From NCBI GenBank assembly GCA_008330645.1, contig VLTN01000054.1, forward strand, positions 124,001 to 188,000: a DNA stretch of 64,000 nucleotides. Direction: 5' to 3'. Below are positions 38,432 through 49,851 of this stretch, piece after piece. Numbering within the stretch: position 1 is the first letter of the stretch; the number at the start of each line of letters is the position of its first letter. Both the position numbers and the translations under genes were made by a program. The DNA comes from Cafeteria roenbergensis (taxonomy: Eukaryota; Sar; Bigyra; Bicosoecida; Cafeteriaceae). A model generated the notes under the pieces. The model saw nothing but the letters and a program-made list of their open reading frames with translations. It was not told the origin of the DNA and made no database searches.

Positions 38432-41400
38432 CAAAGTCGAGACTCAGCAGCACGCGTCCCGGCGGCGCACGAACACAGGCCCGGATGTCAACGAGGAGCC
38501 GGCGAGGAGGAGGCCAGCACCCGGACGCCAGGCGCGAGCCTGGGTCGCCATCACCAGTCGAGCGGGCAGGACCAAGGAGTCGCGCTGGGTCGTGCTCTGC
38601 CGAGGCTCCGACGCCACTGCTGCAGTCCCGGAGTGAGCTTGCGGCGCTCGGGTCGAAGACCCACGTCCCCTTTGGCACCGCCTGCAGGTTGGGCCTGCGC
38701 GCACTCACCCGGCCGGTGCTGCTGAACGGGTCGAGGCAGGCGAAGGCTCGGCCAGGAAGCTCAACTATCGCCTCATTGGCACGGCTGGCCCCGCCTCCCG
38801 TCGCTTGGCCGTGGTCGCGAGTGTCGGTACGTCCGCCTCTGCTCTCACCGGCGGAGGCGGCAGCGGAGGGGCAGTCGTCCGAGTGGGCGCCTTGGCGGGC
38901 GGCGAAGGGTTGCCCTGAGGTGCCGGGGCGAGCCGAGGCGGGCAGGGCCGCAACACTTGCGGATAGAATTGCCTCCGCGTCTCTCAACAGCGGCGCCACT
39001 CGGCGGTGCTCGAGCACGCACCTGGCGACGACTGACCCCGCTTTGGCTGCGGCTTCGAGCTCCTCTGCCGCTGCCGAGTTGAGCCTCGTCTGGAAGCCCT
39101 CCCCCCGCAGGTCGATCTCGGCGTTGACCGCTCGTGCCACCGCAGCGCTATCGCCGAGCGCAAACCCGCCACCAGCAGCAGTGGTCGCCATGGCGCGGAG
39201 CGCGGCCTCAACACCCCGCAGTCTCCCATGCAGACTCAGCAGCGCCCTGGGAAGCACTGGGAGCCCCGTGGCCGCCACCGCGGCCAGACAGGGCAGAAAC
39301 GGCGCGTCAACGCGCAGAAACGCCTGTTCCGCGCCTTTGAGCCACAGCCGGGGCATCACCAGCGCGCCCACGAGCAGGCAGAGCTGGCTCTTCGATGCCC
39401 ATTCCTGCGGCAGAGCCACGACACCCTGCCGCCCCCTTCCGCCGGAGCACAGCCGGCAGGCCGCCTCCGCTCGCCGCAGCGAGCTGGCCGCTGCCATGGT
39501 GCTGCCATCCGACGGCCGCGCCGCGCCTGAGCCTGTGCCAGTCCTCCCGGCCTCGACCCTCCCCCCCGGTCCGGCGAAGCAAGCGGGGGCGCAATGGGCC
39601 TCAGCGGCAGCGTCCTCCCCGTGTGCCGGAGGGAGCCGCACCCACACCGGAACGGCGGGGCCTCCGTGTCCGCCGCCGCTTCCGCCGCTGCCGCCGCCGC
39701 CGCCGCCGCCGCTTCCGCACCCACCTGTCGGCCGCTCGAGCAGCGTTTGCAGGCTCGCGCCCTCGGGGGCCGTGAGGTCGTGGAACGACCCTGCATCGCT
39801 CACAGCATCCAGTGCCGCTCGCAGACGTCTGTTCGCAAGCACGCCAAGCAGGCTTAGCGCAGAAACCGCAGCGCGCCGCTCCACCCCGGAGGGAAGTGCG
39901 CCGACGACGCGGTGGCGAGGCAGGACACTCCCGCCTGGCACCAGGGCCGCCTCCACTGCGTCATCTGGAGGCAGAGCAGCGCCCTCGAAGGGGTCGGCTT
40001 CGCGGCCACCGCTGCCCGGGACGGCCACAGGCACCACAAGAGCGGCGAGGTCCACTCCCGCTGCTGCTGCCTCCGCGATGGCAGCTTGCCATTCCGGCCG
40101 CGCGGCCCCGGCTGTCTGGACCGCTGCATGCGCGCTGCTGGCGCCAGGCAAGCCGGCAGCGCCCCCCTCGACCGGCCGGCTTGCCTCGCCTCGTTCTTCA
40201 CAGGCAGACGGCCGCGAGAGCAGCCACTGCAGCGCAAGCCTGGCTCTCAGGCAGCCTCCCACGAGGTCCACCGGTCCAGGCCTGAGAAAGAGTGCTGCTG
40301 TGAGGCGGTGCAGAGGCGCCACCGCCGGGCTGGGCATGGAGGGGGTGTCTTCGCATGCCAGCCACGCAGCGGCGCCAACATCCAAAAGTCGCTTGGTCGG
40401 GGACAGGGACACGCCGTGCTCCTCCAGGAGCGCGAGCTGCCAGCCGGCATTGTAGGCCATGAACGCTGGCGCTCCGCCGCTGCCGCTGCCGCTGCTACAT
40501 CTGCCCTTTGCCCCCCTGCCGCCTCCACCGGCACGCATCGTTGACGAGGCACGCCGCGGCGCCGACGGCGCCGAAAGCAGCCGCCGCAGCAGAGCCCACC
40601 GGTTTCGCACAACCGGGCCCACGGCGGTGTTGCGCGCAGACCGAAACGCGAGGTTCCACGACCGGCAAGCTGTCCCTGCCGCTGCTGCCGGAACGACCCA
40701 CCCGCCCGACGTCGCGGCCCCCTTCCCCGCCGCAAGGCCGGCCCCCTCGCCCTGCCATCGCCCGCTTAGGCCTGTCCCCTCCGCCTCAGACCCCTCCACG
40801 CCAAAGCCAAGCGGGAGCGGCCCGAGGAACTCCATCACCAAGCCAACAATCCCAGGCTGCGTCCTGCCAAGACGCGCCCAGTCCACTGCGCGGCCCTGGG
40901 TCGCTCGGACGCCAGGGCGGACCGGCTCGGCTGGGAGGGCCGGAACGAGAGGCAGGTCTGGCGCCAGCGACCAAAACGTCTTCTCAGCCGAGCCAGCCCC
41001 CCATGCGAAGGCGATGCCCACCACTACGGCAGGTCGCGAGCCCGAGGCCGCCCGCACAGGCCGCTCTGCGCCACCCCCCTGGCACGTCTCAGCGGCCAGG
41101 CGCACCTGGCAGGCCTGCCTGGCCGGCAGCAGGCCAGCCCAGCTGCGCAGGTCAGACGTGCTGGGCGGGGCCCTGACAGCCAGCTGAAGCGCCAGGTGCG
41201 AGCACGCCTCAAGCTTCAACAACGACGACCAGTCATCACTGCCCGTGCGCGGCTGGCGGCCGCGGCCTCGGCTGAGCGCGCCGTCGCCCTCGCTGCTGCC
41301 ACGTCGACCGCCGCGGATCCGGGTGCCTTGGGCGGTGGATCCGAGGGCGGGCGCAGGACCCTCCTGAATCTCCGCGTCCTCGAATGACGCTGCCTCGGGC

Positions 41401-44400
41401 TGCGTGACGGCAGGGGTCGCGATGGGAGACGGCTTGAACACCAGCTGCTCCGATTGCCTGCGTGAACCGCCCGCGCCCCCTCGGCCGGATCCGCCGCCGC
41501 CCTGGCCGGGCCCCTCGGCGCCCACCGCGCTTCCAACGGAGCCAAGCCTGTTCCTTCGCCTGCTGCGCCCGCGGTGGCCCCCGAGCGCTGTGCCACGACC
41601 CCTCAAGCCGAATCCACCGCCTTGGTCACCCGGAGCGCCGCCCCCGCGCTTCCCCGAGTCCCAGCCGCCGCGTTGGTCGCAAGCAAAGTCCTCGTCGTCC
41701 CCGTCGTCGCTGGAGTCCGACAAACTGCCTTGCACCGACGCGCCGTCGGAGGACATGTCTTCAGCGTCGTCGGACGAATCGAGGCAGCTCAGGCCGTCGT
41801 CTGCCCCCTCCTCCTCCTCGCTCCACTCGTCGGCCTCTTCGGGCCCGTCGCTCTCGTCGCTCGCTTCGGCCAGCAGCTCTGCCAGCGCCTCGGCCGCGCT
41901 CGCGGCCGCGACGTCCCCCTCAGCCTCTCCCTCAGCGCCCTGTGCTCGCATCGCGGCCGATGGCCCAGCCGCCGCCCCCCTCACCCGGCTGGCCCCGCGC
42001 CGCGAAGCCGCGCCGGCAGCGCTCGACGAGTGCGGTGCCTGTGACGTCGCCGCCAATGCCGCACCCCTGGCCCCCTGCCCATCGTTGGCGGCCAGTTGCC
42101 GCGCCGCCTCTCTCAGGCGAGTGGCGAAGGCCAGCGCCGCGTCGCTCCTCTTGGCCGCCTCCTGAGCGTGCAGCCCAACAAGGGTTGCGTTGAGCAGGGA
42201 CAGCGCGGCGCCGTCGTCCTCATCGTCCTGGCCTCTGTCCCTCGGAGCGGCAGCCCCGCAGCCTGCCTCGCCCGCCGCCGCTCCCGGGCCCGCTGATGCT
42301 GACGCGGAGCGCGACTCTGACGCTGCCGTCGCCGCAAGCGGCTTTGGTGTCGCCAGAGCCGCCCGCCGGCCACCGGGTCCGCCCAGCCCCGTGGCCTCGA
42401 AGGGCTCCACCTTGGAGAGCACGTCCACGAGGAAGCCGAGGTCGGCCTCCGCGAGCGCGGGCGCCGACGAGATACCCGCCTTGGCCAGCCGCGCGAGCTG
42501 CGCCGGGAGCAGCCCCAGCGGAGCCAGCGCCCGCTCCCGCCGGGGCGGCCGCTTCATCGACAGCTGCAAGTCCTTCCGGGCTCGCAGGGCGACGCGGCCG
42601 AGGGCCGTCCATCGGAGCTCCAGACAGAAGCGGCCCACCCGCTGCGCATCTCTCACTGCACGGGCGACGAACGCCTCCACCTCTCCCTCTGTGGGGAGCC
42701 GCCACCCCAGTCCGTGCTCCAGCGCCCAGGCGTCGGCCTGCTGCCCGCCTGCCGCCTCCAAGGCCGCCGCCGCCCGCTGGCGCGCTCGCCGCAGAAACGC
42801 CACCACCGGCCCCGCGCGCCCCACGGTCGCTACGGCCTCGAGCAGCAGAGCGCCGTACCACCGGACGCACGCTTTCCTGTCCTCCTCCGTTGCACGGCGC
42901 GGCTCGCTTGCGGGTCGCCGGCTGTCTCCCGCGCCAGGGGCAGCTGCCACCGCGGCACGGCCACCCTCGCTCCCCACCGGCCTAAAGGCCGCAACGCCGT
43001 CGAAGGAGTGTGCGCACGCGTCGCTGGCCCGCGCCAGCAGGTGGAGCAGCGCCGGCTCCACCCCGTTGGCCACCGCCGCCTCCCTCGCGGATGGGGACGA
43101 CATTTCCAGCAGCATAGAGAGCATTCGAAACGGGAAGTGGACGGGACCCGGCTCTGCCGGGGCCACCAGCATGTACGCAGTGATGGTCGACCCGAGGTGC
43201 ACGCGCCCAAAGTGCGATCGAGCGTGACGGAACACGTCCAGGCTCGCCTGCGGGCCGAGCGAGGCGCGCTGTGCCGCCAGGGCCAGGCGGGAGGCGCGCA
43301 GCTCAGGAGCAGCAGGGTGGGGCGCCTCGCAGAGGGCGGAGGCTGCGGTGGAGGCCGCAGCGCAGCCGGCGGGTCCAGCGCATGCCGGGGCTGCCAGATG
43401 GGGCGCCGCTGCCCTTCCTGGGCCCAGAGGAGACGGCTGACGAGGCTGAGCGGCGGCTGCCCCGGCTCCCCTCAAGAGCGGCGCCGCAAGCAGCGCCGGC
43501 CCGCCGCTCCCAGCAGAATCGGCTCCCAGAGCAGCAGCACCACCAGCACCGCCAGCAACAGCACCGCCAGCAACGGCACCGCCAGCAACAGCACCGCCAG
43601 CAACAGCAGCTTCGCCAGCGCGAGAGCATCCGATACCCCAGGCCAGTGGCCTGGGCGCCACACGCTCCAGGAACCCCGCCTCCACAAGGCGGTCCGCGAC
43701 CACTCCAGCGGCCGCGGTGGCTCTGGCGGGCCCTGCCTGCACACCGAGCAGCGTGCAGTCTCGGAGCAGCTCCACCACGTCCGCGCCAGTTGACACCACC
43801 CCGCCAGCCAGCGCGTGCACCACCAGCGCCTCGCAGGCGTCGGCGGGCTCAAGGGTCCCTGGAAGGCGAGGCGACGCGCCGAGGCTGCTTCGCCGGCTGT
43901 CAGGGGACGAGCGACGACGTCGGCCCGCCGGGCTCTGCCACGCGAGGCGCCCTGTTGACTGGCGTTGTGTCTCGGCCGGGCTCTGCCTCCTGGCCGACCC
44001 GGCCTGAGGTGCATGGCCCGCGGCTCTAGCGGGGTCGGCGGCGGCCGCTTGCGCCGAGGCTGGGCCGGAGGGCAGCAATCGCTCCGCGCTGCCGCCGCCC
44101 CGCGTCGCGCCGTCAGTCGCCCGCGCGCCACCGGTGCCGCCGCCGTTGGCTCCGCCTGCGGGCAGGTCGACGTCCACGCTGTCGTCGTGAGCTCGCAGCT
44201 GGCTCAGACAAGGGGCCATGGTGCCGGCCACGAGGCGGGCCGCGAGCTCCACCGGCGAGCGACGCGGGTCGACGATGCACACCACCGCAGCGTCGCATCC
44301 TTGCGCGTGGCCAGCCCGGCCGGCTCTGCCGGCCATTTGGCGGAACCGCGCAGAGTCAAGGGGCTGCCTCCCAATGGCAAGCGAACGAAAGACGACGACG

Positions 44401-45941
44401 TCCACGGGCAGGTTGACGCCCGTGCCGAGGGTGGAGGTGGCTGCAACGACGCTGGCTTCCCCAGCGATGACCAGTTTGGCCACGACGGAGAGGTCGTCCG
44501 CGCCAAGGCCTGCGTGGTGGAACGCGACTCCGCTGGCCAGGGCCGCTGCGAGCTTCGTCGAGGAGACCCGCCGCGACGCGGCGACCAGCAGCGGCGGCGG
44601 GGGCCTCCCGGATGACGCCAAGGCCCTGCCCGCGCGGGCTGCGACCGACTCCACCGCCGCCTTGCTTGCGCAGAACACCAGGCAGCGAAGGCCGGCTGCT
44701 GCGCACTTGGAGGCGGCCCAGGCGCACAGCGAGTCCTGCCTATCCCAGGTCATGGCCCTTCGGGGGTTGACGTCCGGCGGCGCGAAGAATATGTCGTCGG
44801 CGGGGAGAGGGGTGCGCGCGCCTGTCGAGGAACAGAGCTGTTCGGCCAGGCCGCAGCCGATGGCGACGTGGCGGAGGAGGACTGGGCGAGCGGCGCTGCG
44901 GTGGACCACGGCGCGCATCCAGCGGGCGAGCTGGCCGACATTGGGGAGGGTTGCTGAGAGCCCGACGAGCTGCAGGGGTGGCGCGACCCGGGAGGCGGGC
45001 GGGAGCGCGGAGGTGCTGGTGGCGGAGGCATGCGAGCGCGCTGCTGGCGGGGAGGGGCCGGCCGAGCAGGGGCCGCGCCCCGGAGAGGGTGGCTCCCGGA
45101 GGGCGCATGGCCGAGCCTGGGGCGGCGATGGCGAAGGCGATGGCGAAGGCGGGCTCTGAGGAGCAGAGCCCGCCCCGAGGGCCTGCATGCGGCGGCGCCT
45201 GAGGAAGAGCAGCTTTGCGATGAGCGCCTCCACCACCCACCCCCTGGAGGGATCCGCGACGCTGTGCAGCTCGTCGACCACCACGCACGTGAGATCCGCC
45301 GCCTCGCCGGACCGGATCAGCTGCGACAGGACCGCGTCGGCCATCTCCGGCGTGCACACCGTGATCCTGGCAGGAGCAGACTTGCGCGACCCGCCCAGCA
45401 CGACGGACACGGAAATGGCCGGCTGCGTGACCCGCTGTGTGGCCGCTTGGAGCACCTCCGCCTTCTCCCTGGCCAACGCGCGGTAGGGCACCACGTAGAG
45501 CGCACGCGAGCCGTCGCGCGCGGCAAGGCGCCGCAGCATCACAGCGTCCGCGACGAAGGACTTGCCGCCCGATGTCGGGGCAGTGACAATGAGGTTGCGC
45601 TCTCCGGAAGCCACGGCAGGGTCGTTCACGGCCGCCAGCTGCCACGGGTACGGGTCAATCACCCCCGCCGCGGCAAAGTATGCGTCTGCAATCGTCCCCG
45701 GCAGGCCGTCGATCACGCTGGGCCTCTCAGCCTGTCGCGGCGACTTGGGCAGAGGCGGGTGCTCACCGACCGCCGAGACCAGCTCCTCCACATCACCGAC
45801 GCCCCCGGGACTGCGGCTGCGCTTCGATCGCCGCTGCGGGGGCCCAGCGCCGCGGGGGGAATCGTCCTCAGGGGCGGCCTCGTGGGCCAAAGCCTCGGCC
45901 TCGAGCCTCAGCAGCTCCTCAAAACTCTCCTCGTCTGCCAT
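37638..45941 (-). CDS. POLQ: DNA polymerase theta (helicase-polymerase)
   Basis: Enzyme of theta-mediated (microhomology) end joining. One exon of about 2,767 residues from ATG 45941 (MADEESFEELL), close to the human length of about 2,590; the frame is open to 46232. The N-terminal superfamily-2 helicase has motif I APTSGGKS (about residue 120), DELH (about 223), the FCASK strand and QMAGRAGRAG (about 537). The C-terminal family-A polymerase has motif A SLDFAQIELRVMAHL (about 2,500), motif B KRLIYGVLYGM (about 2,553), the GRRRWLPGI segment and motif C CVHDELLLEV (about 2,716), so the three metal/nucleotide-binding motifs look intact. A degenerate exonuclease-like region (around 40,400) and a long, partly acidic central linker (41,400-42,200) separate the two. 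Gly/Ala repeats interrupt the helicase C-terminal region (43,545-43,609). The gene is divergent from the glycosylase gene. Confidence 0.95.
39670..39718. repeat. GCC trinucleotide tract encoding poly-Gly
   Basis: Imperfect GCC/TTC repeat in the polymerase theta gene, encoding a Gly/Ser run on the minus strand between the exonuclease-like region and the polymerase domain. Confidence 0.85.
43545..43609. repeat. 15-base tandem repeat encoding AGGAV units
   Basis: About four copies of a 15-base unit in the polymerase theta gene, encoding repeated Ala-Gly-Gly-Ala-Val on the minus strand. One copy differs by a single base. The array lies in a linker after the helicase core. Confidence 0.85.
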
Positions 45942-46369
45942 GGCATTGGCGTTGATGCCGGCCCGCCGCACCCTCAACGGGAGGGACTCAGCCTCTGTCC
46001 AAGCAAATCTCGAGCGTTTGTGGAGCCTCCGCGAGTGCTTCGCGCTGGGAGGCGTTTGAACGCGCACATGGCACCCTGCAGAGCCGAACGCCGGCGGGCA
46101 AATGCGCGCGCGCCGCATCCCATGCCGAAAACGGGCAGGCCAGCGCAGCGCAACTGCAGCGGCCTTCCCTGCCGTGCTCGCAAGCGGCCCGGGGGGCTTT
46201 AGTCCACACCGCATGCCCCAGCCGATGCGCAACTCATCGCAGGAGGAATGTTTGGCTGCACCCCAACATGCGGTGCCAGTTGCGCTTGCGTCAGCGCGTC
46301 ACCGGACAGCATCCGACCGGGCCGTGGCCTGGGGCTCTCGAGCCGAGCCCGGACCACTGCTGCTTCGAA
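45942..46369. promoter_or_regulatory. Divergent promoter region shared by two DNA repair genes
   Basis: About 428 bases between the start codons of polymerase theta (minus) and the formamidopyrimidine-DNA glycosylase (plus). Both promoters should lie here. I see no recognisable element. Confidence 0.45.
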
Positions 46370-47978
46370 ATGCCCGAGCTGGCCGAGCTTGAGACGTGAG
46401 CTGCAGGGGTACTGTCGGCCTGCCTTCCAAGGGACCACGTCAGCGCGGCGCGCCAGCGGACACGGCCCTGTTCCCCCCCCTCCCTGCCCCCCCGGCCGAA
46501 CCGGCCTCGCGCGGGGGCATGCTGGCAATTATGCAGCATCTTTGCGGCTCGGCCGCCTCGTCAGAGCCCCTCTTGTCGGCAGCCTTGCCTCTGGGTGCCG
46601 CAGGGCGCGCCGTCTGGTGGAGGAGCACTGCGCGGGAAAGCGCATCACCGAGGTCACGACGACTGTGCAGCGCGCGTCTGTCGAGCTAAACGGCCGTCCC
46701 GACCCTATTGTCTACGTGTGCGACCCCGTCGAGTTCGAAAAGGCGCTTGTGGGTCGAGTTCTGGAGCGCGCCTGCCGCAAGGGCAAGCAAATGTGGTGGC
46801 AGCTGGGCGGCCCAGGCAAGCACCCGGGCCTGCACTTTGGGATGACCGGCGGCATTGCCGTGCGGGGCGTGTCCGGTCCCAAGTACAAGCGGTACGGGGT
46901 GGACGCGACGGAGTGGCCGCCTCGGTTCACCCGGCTCGAGGTCGGCTTTGGGGACGGCACGCGCCTGGCTTTCGTCAACTCGAGGCGCATAGGAAGGATT
47001 CGACTGCTTGATGACCCGGAGCACGAGCCACCCGTGAGCCTGCTGGGCTTTGACCCCTTTACGTCGCCCCCCAATGCCGCCACGTTCCGAGGACTGTTGC
47101 AAGCCAGGCGCGGGCCGATCAAGGCTGTGCTGTTGGATCAATCTTTCTCGGCAGGCGTGGGAAACTGGATCGCGGACGAGGTGTGCTACCAGGCCCGGGT
47201 TCACCCGGCGCGCCCCGTGGCTACCATGTCCGACGACGTCATCGAGCGGGTTCGTGCGGCGCTCACTGACATCGTCAAAACCGCTTGCGAGGCGAGGGCC
47301 GATCACAGCCTCTTTCCGAAGGATTGGCTGTTTCACGTGCGGTGGAGCAAGGGCAAGCGGCCTGGCGGCGAGGCGCCCCGCACACTGGATGGCCACCCGA
47401 TTGCGTTCAGCACGGTGGGGGGGCGGACGACGGCAAGCGTGGCGGCAGTGCAGGGGGGAAAGGATTGGGCTGGCCAAGCCAGACCGCGCAAGCCCGTCGG
47501 GCCCGAAGCTGCACCAGAGACAGCGGGAGGCGACGCGGCGGCACCGGAGGTCTCAGTGCGGGGGCGCTCTGCCGGCCCTAGCCCGCCGGCCAGAGTGCGG
47601 CAGGGCAGCGCAGCGAGCCAGCCCAAGCAGCGAGCGGGCACCAAGGCGGCCAGGCCAAAGCGAGCTTCGCACGCCGCCGCAGACGCCACACCAATCGAGC
47701 CGGCCTCGCACCCGTCACCTGCTGGCGCTTTGGACGAAGCCGGCCGCACAGCCTCGGCCGACGGGCACAGCCAGCGCTCTGCAGGCCCAAGAGCGACTCG
47801 CGGCGATGCTGCCACACCCGCTGGCACTGCTGCCCCGGCCAAGCGACGACGACCGGCGAAGCGGCCTCGCCCCGAAGGGCTGGCAGCCCCCGCAGGCGCT
47901 GCCCCGCCCCGTGCGCGAGCCACGCCGGCGGACTCCGTTGCAGCACGCCGGCCCAAGCGCGCTTGTCGCCAGAGGTAG
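46370..47978 (+). CDS. Formamidopyrimidine-DNA glycosylase (Fpg/MutM family, zincless plant/fungal type)
   Basis: Base-excision repair glycosylase/AP lyase that removes oxidised purines. Two exons: 46370-46395 (MPELAELE plus two bases) and 46604-47978, about 466 residues. The tiny first exon supplies the catalytic Pro and Glu that follow the initiator Met. It is identified by the family start MPELPEVE and by the exact phase match to ARRLVEEHCAGKRI. The core includes HFGMTG-like LHFGMTGGIAVRG and the helix-two-turn-helix LDQSFSAGVGNWIADEVCYQARVHP. The C-terminal finger is the cysteine-free kind: HPIAFSTVGGRTTASVAAVQ. That is the plant/fungal arrangement, unlike bacterial zinc-finger Fpg. About 160 basic, Ala/Pro-rich residues follow, with KRRRPAKRPRP as a likely nuclear signal. 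It is divergent from polymerase theta. Confidence 0.93.
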
Positions 47979-48295
47979 TCGGGACACCGGCTCGTCAGTC
48001 TGGCGGACTCGTGCGCAGTTTCACGTGCGCCCCGCACCCTCCAAGCCTCGCGACCTTGCCCGCTGAGCGCGCCGTGCGTCCCGATTTGCGTGCCTAGATC
48101 CGTCGATGTTTGGCTTCAAGGGAACAGATGCGAGGCCGAGCGTACCGCGAGAGAGCGCATACGTCGAAAGGAACATCGTTGGGGGGGGTCAAGAACTCGA
48201 AAGGAACGGCAACCGTTCTGCCGGCCTGGGCCCGCACTCGCCGCGGCAGCAGAGGCCACACGCCGAGCGACTCGACTCGGCCGCTGCTGAACGCG
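47979..48295. other. Convergent intergenic region
   Basis: About 317 bases between the glycosylase stop and the end of an opposite-strand membrane protein gene. Nothing is recognised. Local AT content is somewhat raised. Confidence 0.35.
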
Positions 48296-49539
48296 TCACA
48301 CAGGCAATGGCGGAGCCCGAGTGGCGGAACTCGCAGCGGGTCGCGGTGCCTGGGCCAGAAGCGCTGTCCGCTCGGAGGGCAGGAGTTGCCGGCCGGAAAG
48401 CTGGCTTGCAACAGAGCTGGTGCGGGTGCTGCGCCGTGGGGGCCGGCTTCCCGCCGGGGGAAGCTCTCCCTGCTGGGTGACCACGAGCAGCACGACGGCA
48501 GCCGAGGGCTCCGCGATGCAGTGGACCACGTACATGTAGGCTAGGTATGCCTGGGGGTCGCCGTCGGGGCTGGTTCCGGCAGCAACGACGATTCCCACGC
48601 AGAGGACGAGGATGCCGGCGGTTGAAACGGACACGATGGTCATTTGAAAGGCCTCTCGGAGCCGCCGCAGCACCATCAGGGCGCGTATCCTGTCGTCGTA
48701 GGACGGAATGGCGCGAACGTCGCTCGCCATTGAGAGGGCGAGGTCCCGCAACCGGCTCGCCGCCCTTGCGCCCGTGATGGCGAGGACGGCGACGAATGCC
48801 GCGAAGGCAATGTCGCCGGCCACGCGCAGCGCGGTCCTGCCGCCGAAGCCGCCAGCCTCGGCCGCGTCCACCACAGCGATGGCGCTCGTGGACAAGGTCA
48901 TGAACCCAGAAGCCACCCACACGGCCGTGACGTGCCACTTCTCGGGGGGGCGGCCGCCGGACGCAGCCGTGATCTCGCGCCACACCAGAATCACGAAGCA
49001 GTATGCGCTCAGCCACGCTGACTGGGGCAGGCGCAGCAAGAGACCGTCGACCGCTCGCGCGCCGATGGTCCACGTCGAGGAGACGTTCGTCAGCCACAGC
49101 AAGCGCAGCAGGCTGCCGCCGGTGTTGAGCCACGCGGCGGTGTCGCGCGCTCCCCATGCCGGGCAAAGCGCTTTGGTCCGGAGCCACCGCCAAACCAGGC
49201 GCCACAGCGCGATCAGCACGCAGACTATGTGCACCGCCGCTGTGATGACCACCATGGCTGTCCAGGGCGCCGTTCCCGATTCTTGCACAAAATCAACTTG
49301 GCACTTGTCCCCCAGATAGTACCTCTGGCACAAGCACATTCCCTCCCAGCAGTGGCCTGCGGGCGTGAGCGAAGCCAGACCCAAAGCCTGCAGCTGGATG
49401 TGGAGCTCGTCCGTGCGGGGGTGGCCCTGGGGGGCTGCAGCAATGCCGGGCGCTCACCGAATGCTCCACATCCTCCTGGCTCGCAGGCGGCCGCTGCCTG
49501 GACTGGGTCCGCAGGCTGGGCCCAGCCACTCTCCCCCAT
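48296..49539 (-). CDS. EGF-like domain plus about seven membrane spans; function unknown
   Basis: Two exons, 49539-49458 and 49356-48296, join in phase 1 to give about 380 residues. The splice reconstitutes a textbook EGF-like cysteine pattern: CEPGGC at the end of exon 1, then GHCWEGMCLCQRYYLGDKC from exon 2. That is strong evidence for the intron (101 bases, GTGAGC donor). About seven hydrophobic segments follow, including VVITAAVHIVCVLIALW, YCFVILVW, VWVASGFMTLSTSAIAVV, IAFAAFVAVLAITGA, SVSTAGILVLCVGIVVAAG and the last near AEPSAAVVLLVV. The tail is Ser/Arg/Pro-rich and probably cytoplasmic. The arrangement resembles small adhesion-type seven-span receptors, but I recognise no family. No signal peptide precedes the EGF module from ATG 49539, so a further 5' exon is possible. 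Confidence 0.75.
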
Positions 49540-49851
49540 TTTGCGCAAACAGTGGGGTTATCGTGCCGCCTGAGTGGGACGGCTGGTTCGCGTTGAGTGC
49601 TGCTCACGCGCCTTGGCCTGCGGCGTGCCGCCGGCAGAGCCGGTGGGCGGGTTGCACATCAGACACTGGCAACACACACCGCGCCGGCGGACAAGCGGAA
49701 GCAGCGGTGGAGCGGGACGGAAGGGGACGGAGGAGGGGACCACTCGCTCTTCCAGACAACACAGCGCTGGAAAATACATTGCTCGGCATCGCTAAGGGCT
49801 GGCCGAGCGCACCCTGGCACTCGCAGCCCAGCGCCGCGCTGAGGCCAGCAA
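49540..49851. promoter_or_regulatory. Intergenic region upstream of the EGF/seven-span gene
   Basis: About 312 bases between the 3' end of the TBC gene and the start of the next minus-strand gene. It presumably includes that gene's promoter. No feature is recognised. Confidence 0.3.

Noticed and set aside
38485-40455. Plus-strand frame of about 656 residues within polymerase theta
   Set aside because: Antisense to the polymerase theta coding region, Ser/Pro/Ala-rich, with no conserved motif.
43545-43609. Tandem repeats considered as a CRISPR array
   Set aside because: The 15-base units have no spacers and are in frame within a eukaryotic gene.
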